Shown in pieces: positions 9,516-18,605 of a DNA stretch of 64,000 nucleotides (its first letter is position 1; the number at the start of each line of letters is the position of its first letter). Position numbers and translations under genes: made by a program. The stretch covers positions 2,480,001-2,544,000 of the forward strand of contig NZ_CP011451.1 in assembly GCF_001007935.1 (NCBI RefSeq). The letters run 5' to 3'. A model generated the notes under the pieces. That model was not told the origin of the DNA. It saw nothing but the letters and a program-made list of their open reading frames with translations, and searched no databases. The stretch comes from Nitrosomonas communis (lineage in GTDB: Bacteria > Pseudomonadota > Gammaproteobacteria > Burkholderiales > Nitrosomonadaceae).

Positions 9516-10256
9516 ATGTCGATAAACTGGTATAAATATGCTTCACCTGCAAGTTTTTATTTTCTGGCAGGTAAAATGATTCCGTATTTTTCTATTGCCG
9601 CTATAGCGTTGTTAATTATTGGTCTTTATATTGGTTTTTTTGTAGCACCGACTGATTTTCAACAAGGTGAAGCGTATCGTATTATTTTTATTCACGTGCC
9701 AGCTGCCTGGATGTCAATGTTTCTCTATGTAGTTATGGCATTTTGGGCGGGAGTTGGTCTTGCTTTTAATACGCGTCTTTCATCGATGATGGCGACAGCT
9801 ATCGCGCCAACAGGAGCCATGTTCACCTTTATTGCATTATGGACAGGAGCGTGGTGGGGTAAGCCAATGTGGGGAACATGGTGGGTATGGGATGCTCGAC
9901 TTACTTCAGAATTAATCTTATTTTTTCTTTATATTGGATTTATGTCGCTCCAGGCAGCTATTGATGATCCACGGCGAGCAGATAAAGCTGGTGCAATTAT
10001 CGCATTAGTAGGGGTAGTTAATATACCTATTATTTATTTCTCAGTTCAATGGTGGAATACATTACATCAAGGCGCCTCCGTCAGTATTGCTCAATCACCC
10101 AAAATGGCTACAGCAATGCTTGCAGGAATGTTAATTATGGCACTTGCCGCATGGATGTACTCCATTGCCATGATATTGATGCGAGCGCGCACTATTATAT
10201 TGGAGCGTGAGCGTCATACAGCATGGGTAGCAGAATTAAAGGGAATGACACGATGA
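9516..10256 (+). CDS. ccmC: Haem exporter protein CcmC
   Basis: CcmC carries the tryptophan-rich WWD haem-binding motif and attaches haem to CcmE on the periplasmic side. The 246-residue protein has six membrane segments, the WWD motif WGTWWVWDARLTSE (about residues 125-140) and flanking conserved histidines (FIHVPAAW and TLHQG). The frame is open further upstream to 9435, but the N-terminus MSINWYKYASPASFY from the ATG at 9516 fits the family. The end overlaps ccmD by 4 nt (ATGA), implying translational coupling. Confidence 0.95.
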   Translation: MSINWYKYASPASFYFLAGKMIPYFSIAAIALLIIGLYIGFFVAPTDFQQGEAYRIIFIHVPAAWMSMFLYVVMAFWAGVGLAFNTRLSSMMATAIAPTGAMFTFIALWTGAWWGKPMWGTWWVWDARLTSELILFFLYIGFMSLQAAIDDPRRADKAGAIIALVGVVNIPIIYFSVQWWNTLHQGASVSIAQSPKMATAMLAGMLIMALAAWMYSIAMILMRARTIILERERHTAWVAELKGMTR

Positions 10257-10450
10257 ATTGGAACAGCTGGTCAGAATTTTTTTCAATGGGTGGATATGGA
10301 TTCTATGTCTGGGGCTCATATCTGGTATCGTTTATTTGTATCGCAGGCGAAATTTGGATTTTATTAAATCGCCAGCGAACTTTGCAACAATATCCTGGTC
10401 AGAGAAACGAATTAAATATGAGAGAGAAAAAGAATGAAACCACGTCATAA
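10253..10450 (+). CDS. ccmD: Haem exporter protein CcmD
   Basis: CcmD is a small one-span protein that stabilises the CcmABC complex and helps release holo-CcmE. The 65-residue product has the family core [20 protein letters not shown] followed by a single membrane helix and a basic tail. Its start overlaps the ccmC stop by 4 nt and its end overlaps ccmE by 17 nt, so its reading depends on the operon. Confidence 0.93.
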   Translation: MNWNSWSEFFSMGGYGFYVWGSYLVSFICIAGEIWILLNRQRTLQQYPGQRNELNMREKKNETTS

Positions 10451-10883
10451 AAAAATAGCTATTATCGCCGCAAGTGTTACTGCGCTAACTTTTGCTGCTA
10501 TTTTAGTATTGAATGTTTTTCAGAGTAATCTGGTTTTTTTCTTTAGTCCAAGCCAGGTTGTAGCCAAAGAAGCTCCTATAGGCAAAAATTTTAGAATTGG
10601 TGGAATTGTAGAAGAGGGCAGTTTAAAGCGCCAAGGCAGTAGCACGACTGTCAACTTTGCCGTAACAGATACTGCAGAAACAATAAAAGTCGTATATACC
10701 GGGATACTACCTGATTTGTTCAAAGAGGGTAAGGGTGTGGTAGCACAAGGGAAAATAACGGAGGATGGTATTTTTTATGCAGATGAAGTTCTTGCCAAAC
10801 ATGATGAAAATTACATGCCACCTGAGGCTGCAAGCGCACTAGAACAAGCAGCCAAAGCTCAGAAAGCCTCATTAGTTCAATAA
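10434..10883 (+). CDS. ccmE: Cytochrome c maturation haem chaperone CcmE
   Basis: CcmE is a membrane-anchored periplasmic chaperone that carries haem covalently on a histidine and passes it to CcmF. The 149-residue protein has an N-terminal membrane anchor (about 8-28), an OB-fold beta-barrel ([14 protein letters not shown] through YADEVLAKH) and the haem-binding motif HDENYMPP at about residue 122, where the His is the attachment site. It overlaps ccmD and precedes ccmF by 62 nt. Confidence 0.96.
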   Translation: MKPRHKKIAIIAASVTALTFAAILVLNVFQSNLVFFFSPSQVVAKEAPIGKNFRIGGIVEEGSLKRQGSSTTVNFAVTDTAETIKVVYTGILPDLFKEGKGVVAQGKITEDGIFYADEVLAKHDENYMPPEAASALEQAAKAQKASLVQ

Positions 10884-10945
10884 GAAAAAGCTTTTATCGA
10901 CAATTTCTTAATCTCAGATAATTTTTTAAGGGATAGCATTTCAAC

Positions 10946-12988
10946 ATGATTCCAGAACTTGGTAATTTTGCGCTAATACTTGCGATGTTATTAGCTTTGA
11001 TTCAAGGAACGTTGCCTCTTATTGGTGCCGCTCGCGGTATTCCTTCATGGATTGCTTTGGCTCGCCCGGTTGTACAAGGTCAATTCGTATTTATTGCCAT
11101 TGCATTTGGCTGCTTGGCTTACTCTTTTGTTAACAACGATTTTTCTGTGCACAATGTAGCTTCTCATTCTAATTCGGAATTGCCGCTGCATTTCCGATTT
11201 GCTGCTACCTGGGGATCGCATGAAGGATCATTGCTGCTATGGGTATTGCTGTTGGCAGGGTGGTCAGTTGCAGTCAGTGTATTTAGTCGTCAATTACCAG
11301 ACGATATGGTAGCGAGAGTTTTAGGTGTGCTAGGTCTGGTTAGTGTGGGATTTATATTATTCTTGCTATTTACTTCCAATCCATTTGATCGTCTTTTACC
11401 GGCAGCGTTTGAAGGGAGTGATTTGAACCCCTTGCTTCAAGACCCTGGTATGGTAATGCATCCTCCCATGCTTTATATGGGATATGTTGGCTTCTCGGTA
11501 GCCTTTGCGTTCGCTATTGCCGCTCTCCTCAGTGGCCAGTTAGATGCTGCCTGGGCCCGCTGGTCGCGGCCTTGGACAACGGCTGCATGGGTATTCTTGA
11601 CTATCGGTATTATGATTGGTAGTTGGTGGGCTTATTATGAATTGGGCTGGGGGGGATGGTGGTTCTGGGATCCAGTTGAAAATGCTTCCTTTATGCCTTG
11701 GTTAGTGGGTACCGCCCTCGTGCATTCTCTTGCCGTTACGGAAAAACGTGGCAGCTTCAAAAGCTGGACTGTGTTGCTTGCAATCATTGCATTTTCATTG
11801 AGTTTACTCGGAACATTCCTGGTTCGCTCTGGTGTGCTTACATCCGTTCACGCCTTCGCGACAGATCCTGCACGTGGCATATTCATCCTAGTTTATTTGG
11901 TAGTAATAATAGGTTTCTCTTTAGCGCTGTTTGCCTGGCGGGCACCCAAAGTGGGTTTAGGAGGAAGCTTTCAACTTGTTTCGCGCGAGACCATGCTTCT
12001 TGCCAATAATGTATTGTTGCTGGTTGCTGCTGGCAGCGTCATGCTGGGCACACTTTATCCATTACTTGTTGATGCATTGGGGCTTGGGAAGATATCAGTT
12101 GGGCCTCCCTATTTTGAGGCTATCTTTGTACCGTTAATGGCACCCGCTGTTTTTCTGATTGGAGTGGGACCCATTGCCAAATGGAAACAAGCAAGTTTAC
12201 CGTCCCTGGCAATTCGTTTGCGCTGGGCTTTTGCCGTGAGTTTAGTTTCCGCATTAATCGCGCCTTTTTTGATGAGTGAATGGAAACCGCTTGTTAGCTT
12301 TGGTTTGTTATTAGCTTTCTGGATTATTGCCAGCATTTTTGTCAATATCAAACACCGTTTACAAAACAGTGGGGAGAGTGGGTTATTTAGCAAGTTATCC
12401 CGACAATCTCGTAGCTACTATGGGATGCATTGTGCGCATTTAGGTATAGCCGTTTTTATCGTCGGCGTCACGCTAGTCAATGGTTATGAAACTGAAAAAG
12501 ATGTTCGTATGGAAATCGGTAATACTGTTTCAATTGGCGGATATACCTTCCGTTTTAATGGGACAAAAAACTTAACTGGGCCTAATTACAAATCAATTGA
12601 AGGTGATATCGATGTTCTGAAGAATGATAAGCAGATTAGGAAGCTATATCCAGAAAAAAGAACCTACAATGCTTCGGGTATGGCCATGACTGAAGCTGCC
12701 ATTGATACTGGTTTATTCCGTGACTTATACGTCGCATTAGGTGAACCTCTAGATAATAATGCCTGGATAGTCCGTGTCTATCATAAGCCTTTTGTAGATT
12801 GGATATGGTTGGGATGTTTCTTGATGGCATTAGGTGGAGTTTTATCTGTTACTGATCGTCGTTATCGTTACGGCATACGCAAAAAAAGCAAAACTGAAAT
12901 TACCTCAGAAACGACTGCTGAAAGTAATAAAGGTGCAACACCTACAGAAGCAGAGCCAATTATTGTGCCGGAGGTAAGAAAAGTATGA
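10946..12988 (+). CDS. ccmF: Haem lyase subunit CcmF
   Basis: CcmF ligates haem to the CXXCH motif of apocytochromes c. The 680-residue membrane protein has many hydrophobic helices, the WWD motif WGGWWFWDPVENASFMPW (about residues 232-250), the conserved HGSHEGS-type segment (ATWGSHEGSLLLWVL) and a late periplasmic domain. The C-terminus carries a polar tail rich in Glu, Thr and Lys. Its stop overlaps the ccmG start by 4 nt (ATGA). Confidence 0.96.
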   Translation: MIPELGNFALILAMLLALIQGTLPLIGAARGIPSWIALARPVVQGQFVFIAIAFGCLAYSFVNNDFSVHNVASHSNSELPLHFRFAATWGSHEGSLLLWVLLLAGWSVAVSVFSRQLPDDMVARVLGVLGLVSVGFILFLLFTSNPFDRLLPAAFEGSDLNPLLQDPGMVMHPPMLYMGYVGFSVAFAFAIAALLSGQLDAAWARWSRPWTTAAWVFLTIGIMIGSWWAYYELGWGGWWFWDPVENASFMPWLVGTALVHSLAVTEKRGSFKSWTVLLAIIAFSLSLLGTFLVRSGVLTSVHAFATDPARGIFILVYLVVIIGFSLALFAWRAPKVGLGGSFQLVSRETMLLANNVLLLVAAGSVMLGTLYPLLVDALGLGKISVGPPYFEAIFVPLMAPAVFLIGVGPIAKWKQASLPSLAIRLRWAFAVSLVSALIAPFLMSEWKPLVSFGLLLAFWIIASIFVNIKHRLQNSGESGLFSKLSRQSRSYYGMHCAHLGIAVFIVGVTLVNGYETEKDVRMEIGNTVSIGGYTFRFNGTKNLTGPNYKSIEGDIDVLKNDKQIRKLYPEKRTYNASGMAMTEAAIDTGLFRDLYVALGEPLDNNAWIVRVYHKPFVDWIWLGCFLMALGGVLSVTDRRYRYGIRKKSKTEITSETTAESNKGATPTEAEPIIVPEVRKV

Positions 12989-13509
12989 CCCGGTTCTTAT
13001 TGCCGCTTGCGATATTCTCTGTTTTAGTTGTATTTCTTGGGGTTGGCTTGACATTGAATCCACGGCAGGTACCGTCCCCTCTTGTGGACAAACCCGCACC
13101 TGTATTTCAGCTGCATCATTTGCATGATCCAGATAAAACTCTAATGTCGCAAGATAATCTGGGGAAAGTATGGTTGTTGAATGTCTGGGCTTCCTGGTGT
13201 GTCGCTTGCCGTGATGAGCATCCTTTGCTTGTACAATTAGCGAAAGCAAAAATAGTACCGATATATGGGCTGAACTACAAAGATCAGCGAGATACCGCCA
13301 TACAATGGCTTAAGCAATATGGTGACCCTTATACAATCAGTATCGTTGATGCCGATGGGAGAGTGGGTATTGATTATGGCGTGTATGGTGTCCCTGAAAC
13401 ATATATCATTGATAAGCAGGGAATAATACGTTACAAACATATTGGACCTGTGACAGTAAAATCGCTGGAAGATAAAATTCTTCCACTGATAAAAGAGTTG
13501 CAAGGATAA
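12985..13509 (+). CDS. ccmG: Thiol:disulfide interchange protein CcmG/DsbE
   Basis: CcmG is a membrane-tethered periplasmic thioredoxin that keeps apocytochrome c cysteines reduced before haem attachment. At 174 residues it shows an N-terminal signal anchor (1-25), the thioredoxin active site WCVAC (about residue 71) in NVWASWCVACRDEHP, and the cis-proline loop YGVPETYIID. It overlaps ccmF by 4 nt and ccmH starts 5 nt after its stop. Confidence 0.96.
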   Translation: MTRFLLPLAIFSVLVVFLGVGLTLNPRQVPSPLVDKPAPVFQLHHLHDPDKTLMSQDNLGKVWLLNVWASWCVACRDEHPLLVQLAKAKIVPIYGLNYKDQRDTAIQWLKQYGDPYTISIVDADGRVGIDYGVYGVPETYIIDKQGIIRYKHIGPVTVKSLEDKILPLIKELQG

Positions 13510-13514
13510 ATTCG

Positions 13515-14048
13515 ATGTATAAATTTGAAGTAGCAGCAAATAGTTTTATATTGCAAAACCGTATTGATCATTATTCTACATTTATAAAACAGCTTATTGC
13601 TGTTCTCTTTGTGGCGTTGGTACCATTGATTAGCTTTGCTAATGAAGCGGTACCGGTTGCAGAAGATCCCGTACTGGAAAAACGCTTGATTAACTTATCA
13701 GAAAATCTACGTTGTCTGGTATGCCAAAATGAATCTCTCGCTGGCTCTCGTGCTGATTTTGCCAATGATTTAAGGCGAGAAATGCGAGAGCAGATGAAAG
13801 CAAATAAAAGTGACGAAGAAATCATCGATTTTTTAGTTGCCCGTTATGGTGACTTTGTTCTTTATAACCCACCATTCAAAACTACCACACTGTTGTTATG
13901 GTTTGGCCCACTTATTTTATTTTTGGGGGCAACAATAGGTTTATTTATTTATTTAAGACGGCGTCGCACACAATTGGAAGATTTTCCACTATCGGAAAGT
14001 CAGCGCTTAGAGGCCGAAGCTTTAATAAATAAAACTAATAAGGAATAA
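13515..14048 (+). CDS. ccmH: Cytochrome c maturation protein CcmH
   Basis: CcmH is a periplasmic redox protein that acts with CcmG and CcmF on apocytochrome c. The 177-residue product has a signal sequence (about 25-42), the redox motif CLVCQNESLAGS with its CXXC, a three-helix domain (MREQMKANKSDEEIIDFLVARYGDFVL), then a C-terminal membrane helix. This is the short N-terminal type of CcmH. The TPR part is the separate downstream ccmI, as in many betaproteobacteria. Confidence 0.94.
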   Translation: MYKFEVAANSFILQNRIDHYSTFIKQLIAVLFVALVPLISFANEAVPVAEDPVLEKRLINLSENLRCLVCQNESLAGSRADFANDLRREMREQMKANKSDEEIIDFLVARYGDFVLYNPPFKTTTLLLWFGPLILFLGATIGLFIYLRRRRTQLEDFPLSESQRLEAEALINKTNKE

Positions 14049-14050
14049 GT

Positions 14051-15388
14051 ATGACTTCTTTTTGGGTTGTTGCTGGAATTTTTATTGTTGCTGCATTAAT
14101 GTTTGTTCTTCCCACTTTGTTGAGGAAAAGACAAGATAAGATTGAGCTATTAGAGCGGGAAACTGCGAATATTGCGATTTATCGTGACCAGCTTGCAGAA
14201 TTGGATAACGATTTACGTAATGATATTTTATCTAAGGAGCAATACGAAAAAAGTAAGCAGGAATTACAAAAAAGAATGTTGCAAGATTTGGCAACATCAT
14301 CAAAAAACCCGGCAACTTCTTCCATGATAAAAGGTCAGGGGGTTGTGACGTCAGTTGTAGTTATATTTGCAGTTCCTTTAACTGCAATATCGTTATATAT
14401 GGTTCTGGGTGATACACGAGGTTTACTACCACAATCTCAGTTAGCCAGTGTAACGCAATCTCACGCACAGGACATGGCAGGAATGCCATCTAGCCATAGC
14501 GAAATTAAATCTGTTGTGGATAATTTGGTTGCTCGTCTAAAAGAAAATCCAGGAGATATAGAAGGCTGGGTAATGCTAGGCAGAACCTACGCTATTATGG
14601 GTCAATATCAGGAAGCCAGTGCAACTTATGCTAAATTAACCGAAATAATCCCTGATAGTGCACAATTGTTGAGTGATTATGCAGATGTACTTGCCATGAC
14701 AAATAACGGAAGTTTGATAGGCAAACCTGCTGAATTAATTAATCAAGCACTTAAGATCGATCCGAATTATCCAAAAGCACTTGCACTAGCAGGTACGGTT
14801 GAATTTGAACAAAAAAAATATGATCAGGCTGCAGCTTTTTGGGAGAAATTGTTGAGTGTTATTCCAGCTGATTCACAATTGGCTCAATCCGTCAATGAGA
14901 GTATTGCTCAGGCAAAGTCACTGGCGAGCGAAGGGAAAGACTCAGCTCCAATGCAGTTAGCAAAAAATTCAAATATCGATACAGATTTGCCTGTTGAGAA
15001 AAACCAGCAATCACAATCTGATAAATCGGATAACACTGCCAAAGCAGCTACCATCACTGGAACCGTTTCGCTTAGCCCTGCATTAGCTAGTAAGGTATCC
15101 CCAAATGATACAGTGTTTGTTTTTGCACGAGCTAAAACTGGGCCTAAAATGCCATTGGCGATTTTAAAACTGACTGTAAAGGATTTACCCACTACCTTTA
15201 CATTAAATGATGATATGGCGATGACGCCTACCATGAAGATGTCTAGTTTTCCAGAAGTAGTCATAGGTGGAAGGATAACAAAATCAGGCCAGGCTGTTCC
15301 AGCCAGTGGTGATTTAGAAGGGTTTAGCAAACCGGTAAAACTGGGTGATAAAGATATTGCCGTGGTGATTGATCAAGTAATTCCCTAA
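14051..15388 (+). CDS. ccmI: Cytochrome c biogenesis protein CcmI (TPR protein)
   Basis: CcmI presents apocytochrome c to the CcmF/H haem lyase. The 445-residue protein has two membrane helices (about 3-23 and 98-118) flanking a cytoplasmic coiled-coil-like loop rich in Glu and Lys. A periplasmic TPR region follows (GWVMLGRTYAIMGQYQEA and YPKALALAGTVEFEQKKYDQA), then a C-terminal beta-rich domain (TVSLSPALASKVSPNDTVFV) typical of the longer CcmI/CycH proteins. It is the last gene of the operon, 2 nt after ccmH. Confidence 0.93.
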   Translation: MTSFWVVAGIFIVAALMFVLPTLLRKRQDKIELLERETANIAIYRDQLAELDNDLRNDILSKEQYEKSKQELQKRMLQDLATSSKNPATSSMIKGQGVVTSVVVIFAVPLTAISLYMVLGDTRGLLPQSQLASVTQSHAQDMAGMPSSHSEIKSVVDNLVARLKENPGDIEGWVMLGRTYAIMGQYQEASATYAKLTEIIPDSAQLLSDYADVLAMTNNGSLIGKPAELINQALKIDPNYPKALALAGTVEFEQKKYDQAAAFWEKLLSVIPADSQLAQSVNESIAQAKSLASEGKDSAPMQLAKNSNIDTDLPVEKNQQSQSDKSDNTAKAATITGTVSLSPALASKVSPNDTVFVFARAKTGPKMPLAILKLTVKDLPTTFTLNDDMAMTPTMKMSSFPEVVIGGRITKSGQAVPASGDLEGFSKPVKLGDKDIAVVIDQVIP

Positions 15389-15427
15389 TACCAGCCTCTT
15401 GTTAAATACGAGATTTTAACTACTCCA

Positions 15428-15892
15428 ATGATACTTGAACCAGCTCCAGATTTTGAACTTAAGGCTACTGGTGAGAAAACATTTCGCCTATCAGCCTCTT
15501 TGGGTAAGAATATCGTGATTTATTTTTACCCTAAGGATGATACACCAGGCTGTACCGATGAGAGTCTGCAATTTCGAGATCTCTATGCTAGATTTAAAGA
15601 GCTCAATTGTGAAATTGTTGGGATTTCACGAGATAGCATAAAGTCTCATGACAGTTTTAAGGAAAAATTATCATTGCCTTTTGATTTGCTGAGTGATCCA
15701 GATGAAACCGTATGTGAACTTTATGGTGTCATTAAGATGAAAAACATGTATGGCAAGCAAGTACGAGGTATAGAGCGCAGTACTTTTGTAGTTGATACCA
15801 AAGGGATATTACAAAAAGAATGGCGTGGAGTGAAAGTACCCAGCCATGCTGAAGAAGTTCTTTCGGTTATTAAGGAACTAGAAAAAAGTTAA
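15428..15892 (+). CDS. bcp: Thioredoxin-dependent peroxiredoxin (Bcp/PrxQ)
   Basis: Bcp reduces hydrogen peroxide and organic hydroperoxides in the cytoplasm using thioredoxin. The 154-residue protein has the peroxidatic site YPKDDTPGCTDES (Cys about residue 42) and the active-site-region segment GIERSTFVVD. The usual resolving Cys five residues after the peroxidatic one is not present (GCTDESLQF), so it probably works as a 1-Cys or alternative-Cys enzyme. It starts 39 nt after ccmI with a weak ribosome site and could be cotranscribed with the ccm operon. It converges on mdh with only 7 nt between. Confidence 0.93.
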   Translation: MILEPAPDFELKATGEKTFRLSASLGKNIVIYFYPKDDTPGCTDESLQFRDLYARFKELNCEIVGISRDSIKSHDSFKEKLSLPFDLLSDPDETVCELYGVIKMKNMYGKQVRGIERSTFVVDTKGILQKEWRGVKVPSHAEEVLSVIKELEKS

Positions 15893-15899
15893 ATAAAAT

Positions 15900-16883
15900 T
15901 TAAGGCAATAGATGCTTGATTGCGTTTTTTTCTTCTAAAAGCTCTTTATAGGTAGTAAGCATCTTTGCTTGAGATATTTCATTTATTTCTAACCCTTGAA
16001 CAATCGTGTAATCGCCATTCTTACAAGTGACAGGGAAGCCATAAATTACCCCCTCTTGAATTCTATAGCTTCCATCAGAAGGAATTCCCATTGTGACCCA
16101 ATCATGTTCTCTTGTACCAATGATCCAGTCGTGAAGATGATTAATTATTGCATTAGCAGCGCTGCCTGCACTCGATAACCCTCTTGCTTCAATTACTGCG
16201 GCACCACGATTCTGAACGGTAGGAATAAAATAATCCTCTATCCAGGATTGATCCTTAATAAGATGGATGACCTTCTTGCCATTGATTTCAGCATGACTGA
16301 GGTCAGGAAACTGTGTAGAAGAATGATTACCCCAAATAATCATTTTGCTGATGCTTGATACTGACTCCTTTAATTTTGCTGCTACTTGATACAAGGCGCG
16401 ATTATGATCAAGTCTAAGCATGGCAGAAAAATTACCGGGTGATAAGTTAGGGGCATTTTTCATTGTAATATAAGTATTAGTATTGGTTGGATTGCCAACA
16501 ATCAGTACTTTTACATTACGATTTGCAACTTTATCAAGGGCTTTACCTTGAGTGCTGAATATTTCTGCATTTACGGTGAGTAGCTCTTTTCGCTCCATTC
16601 CTTTAGTGCGGGGGCGGGCGCCCACTAAAATAGCGATATCCACCTCATTGAAAGCAACTAACGGATCATCTGTTGTGATGACATTTTTCAAAAGAGGAAA
16701 GGCACAGTCATACAATTCCATGACTACACCATCAAGAACATGTTGAGACTGAGGGAGGTCAAGGAGATGTAAGATAATAGGCTGATCATTACCCAGCAAA
16801 TCACCAGCCGCTATCCGGAATAACAGGCTATAACCAATATGACCGGCTGCACCTGTGATCGCAATGCTAACAGGAGGTTTCAT
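15900..16883 (-). CDS. mdh: Malate dehydrogenase (NAD)
   Basis: The enzyme interconverts malate and oxaloacetate in the TCA cycle. The 327-residue protein belongs to the longer MalDH class common in betaproteobacteria. Visible motifs are the dinucleotide site [12 protein letters not shown] (residues 10-21), substrate arginines in [27 protein letters not shown], and the catalytic His in [11 protein letters not shown]. It stands alone on the minus strand, convergent with bcp. Confidence 0.95.
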   Translation of the reverse strand: MKPPVSIAITGAAGHIGYSLLFRIAAGDLLGNDQPIILHLLDLPQSQHVLDGVVMELYDCAFPLLKNVITTDDPLVAFNEVDIAILVGARPRTKGMERKELLTVNAEIFSTQGKALDKVANRNVKVLIVGNPTNTNTYITMKNAPNLSPGNFSAMLRLDHNRALYQVAAKLKESVSSISKMIIWGNHSSTQFPDLSHAEINGKKVIHLIKDQSWIEDYFIPTVQNRGAAVIEARGLSSAGSAANAIINHLHDWIIGTREHDWVTMGIPSDGSYRIQEGVIYGFPVTCKNGDYTIVQGLEINEISQAKMLTTYKELLEEKNAIKHLLP

Positions 16884-17178
16884 TCTTTAGCTCATCAAAG
16901 GAGGTTATCACTCATAATAAAAAAATTGAGGATTTATAAATACACTCTCTTTATTATACTAGGAGTCTGCTATCCTTACTCTCAGATTTAGGATAATAAT
17001 TTAATTCGAAAACTTTGCATGTTTAAAACTGAATTTATCGTTTACTTGAATTATTTACAAACTCGTCAGAAAATGAATCGAAATAGCTCTCCTTAACTAG
17101 ACAAACTAAGAATAAATTAAACTTTGAAAAGGTAGTTATCAAGCCCAGACAGCCTGATCAGTAGTAATTTAAAAAACA

Positions 17179-17227
17179 CGGTGTACAGATGCAAGCTATG
17201 GAGGTAGCGGCTTGCAAAAGTACACCG
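17179..17227 (+). other. Nested two-stem hairpin
   Basis: CGGTGTAC (17179-17186) pairs perfectly with GTACACCG (17220-17227). Inside it TGCAAGC (17190-17196) pairs perfectly with GCTTGCA (17210-17216). No T-run follows. The next element is AAAGGAG and a tiny open frame at 17261, so it may be a leader or cis-regulatory RNA structure. Function unknown. Confidence 0.6.
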
Positions 17228-17260
17228 CCAATTTCCTATCAATCAATAAAGGAGCTACAA

Positions 17261-17323
17261 ATGAGTTACAAATATGATTCAGTTTATAGAAATGCATTCA
17301 ACAAAACCACATTAGCAACTTAA
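17261..17323 (+). CDS. Possible 20-aa peptide with strong ribosome site
   Basis: An ATG at 17261 lies 7 nt after AAAGGAG and encodes MSYKYDSVYRNAFNKTTLAT before a TAA. The ribosome site is better than that of many real genes nearby, and a structured hairpin precedes it. The peptide may be a leader peptide, a microprotein, or the surviving N-terminus of a truncated gene. I do not recognise it. Confidence 0.3.
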   Translation: MSYKYDSVYRNAFNKTTLAT

Positions 17324-17370
17324 GAATACTACAGTTAAAGTATCCAACTTTCTCTATGATGTTAGCAATT

Positions 17371-17400
17371 GTACTAAGGTACAGGCGTACTAAGGTACAG
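17371..17400. repeat. Two 14-bp direct repeats
   Basis: GTACTAAGGTACAG occurs at 17371-17384 and again at 17387-17400. Each unit contains a GTAC...GTAC palindrome. It adjoins the dispersed-repeat copy B. Confidence 0.75.
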
Positions 17401-17440
17401 GTATAGTAATTAATAAAGCCATATTTAGATGAGGAAGAAG

Positions 17441-17541
17441 TTATTCTATTTCCAAATCAAAAATGACGCAAAGGCGAGACGCAGACAGTATAAAAATTAA
17501 TATGGCAACAAGGTGAAGCCGACAAAGTTAATTTTGATTTA
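17441..17541 (+). repeat. Dispersed palindromic-ended repeat, copy B
   Basis: It matches copy A (465-558, opposite strand) along its whole length with scattered substitutions and a few indels. Terminal arms are AAATCAAAAATGAC (17454-17467) and GTTAATTTTGATTT (17527-17540), imperfect inverted repeats of each other. Between them lie GACGCAGACAGTAT and AAGGTGAAGCCGACAAAG. There is no open frame. It ends about 40 bp before the DUF2726 gene. Confidence 0.7.
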
Positions 17542-17581
17542 CAAGAGTACAGTAATAATCATTCGGGACTAGCGTATCTAA

Positions 17582-18088
17582 ATGGAATTACAAAATATTA
17601 TTATCATCGGTTTTGCTAGCTGTTTTGTTTTAATCCTTTTATTAAAAATCTTTTATAAAAAAAGCGATCGCGTCTATTACCATACTAAAGCTTTATTTAC
17701 TCCTGCCGAAAGGTCTTTTTTTGGAGTACTTTCCCAAGCTGTGTCCAATCAATATTTAGTTTTTGGTAAAGTACGTATTGCAGATGTTGTCGGGATTAAA
17801 AAGGCCTCAAATAATAGTGTCAGGCAAATAGCTTTTAATAAAATGGCTAGTAAGCATTTTGATTATGTACTTTGCACTAAAGATACTTTGTCAGTTGTAG
17901 CAGTTATTGAACTTGATGATAAAAGCCATTTAAAAGAAAAAACGATTCATAGAGATTCACTTGTTGAAAATATATGTAGAAACGCTGATTTAACATTGAT
18001 CCGCTTTAATGTTAAAGCCAGCTATCAAATTTCAGCTATTAAAAATAAAATAACGGCTTCTCTAAATTCTTCTCACGATGAGCTATGA
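17582..18088 (+). CDS. DUF2726 domain protein, membrane-anchored
   Basis: The 168-residue protein has an N-terminal membrane helix (about 5-23), a basic stretch, then a DUF2726 domain: LTPAERSFFGVL, RIADVVGI, and the nuclease-like core FDYVLCTKDTLSVVAVIELDDKSH. The ELDD.SH wording resembles the PD-(D/E)XK-like active site of this family, so a DNA- or RNA-processing role is possible but unproven. It stands alone, preceded by repeats and followed by 0.5 kb of non-coding DNA. No clear Shine-Dalgarno is present before the ATG. Confidence 0.75.
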   Translation: MELQNIIIIGFASCFVLILLLKIFYKKSDRVYYHTKALFTPAERSFFGVLSQAVSNQYLVFGKVRIADVVGIKKASNNSVRQIAFNKMASKHFDYVLCTKDTLSVVAVIELDDKSHLKEKTIHRDSLVENICRNADLTLIRFNVKASYQISAIKNKITASLNSSHDEL

Positions 18089-18605
18089 GAAAATAATCTT
18101 AATGCAATAAATACCACATAAGCCTGCTTAAGAAAACCTGATTCAGCAAACGTGATATAAGCTACATTACAATTTATTGTCAGCACCTCGTTATAGCTAC
18201 ACTTTTCTTTATGGTATACAGATGATGAATTAATCATCATTCCAATTTTATTACTACTTCAAGCAGAAGCGTATAACCTTTTGACCATTCAGCACCGTGT
18301 TTGATAAAAATATTTGATTAAGTATAATTAAGTTTAGCAAAGAGTGTTTACTCTCTTATGCTTTAGGTAAAAAACGAGATAAATACTACTTGTGCGGACA
18401 ATGCAATAAGTTGCGGTACTATTGTATTTTGAGGCTGCCTAACTCGACGGAATGTATTCAAGTACTGTATATGAGTCAAGAACGGCCAGAGCAGCTAAAT
18501 TTGATACGCACTTTTCTGTCTAAAAGCGGTTTGTACTCATTCTGCTGCATTTCGGATTGCCAGAAACCTGGCTGAAAATAGTCAGCCAAACCTTGGGAGA
18601 GTACT
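18089..18605. other. Non-coding region before treZ
   Basis: No supported gene is visible. A perfect 7-bp hairpin, TGGCTGA (18569-18575) with TCAGCCA (18582-18588), lies directly upstream of the treZ ribosome site GGGAGAG. It could affect access of ribosomes to that site. Confidence 0.5.

Larger units (their letters stand above)
16884..17581. other. Intergenic region upstream of mdh and of the DUF2726 gene
   Basis: This 0.7-kb AT-rich stretch lacks a convincing full-length gene. It holds a nested hairpin (17179-17227), a 20-codon open frame with a good ribosome site (17261-17323), a 14-bp direct repeat (17371-17400) and the best-preserved dispersed-repeat copy (17441-17541), each listed separately. 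The mdh promoter must also lie here. Confidence 0.6.

Noticed and set aside
18390-18575. 61-codon frame upstream of treZ
   Set aside because: No start context and no protein-like content; the region looks like a leader.
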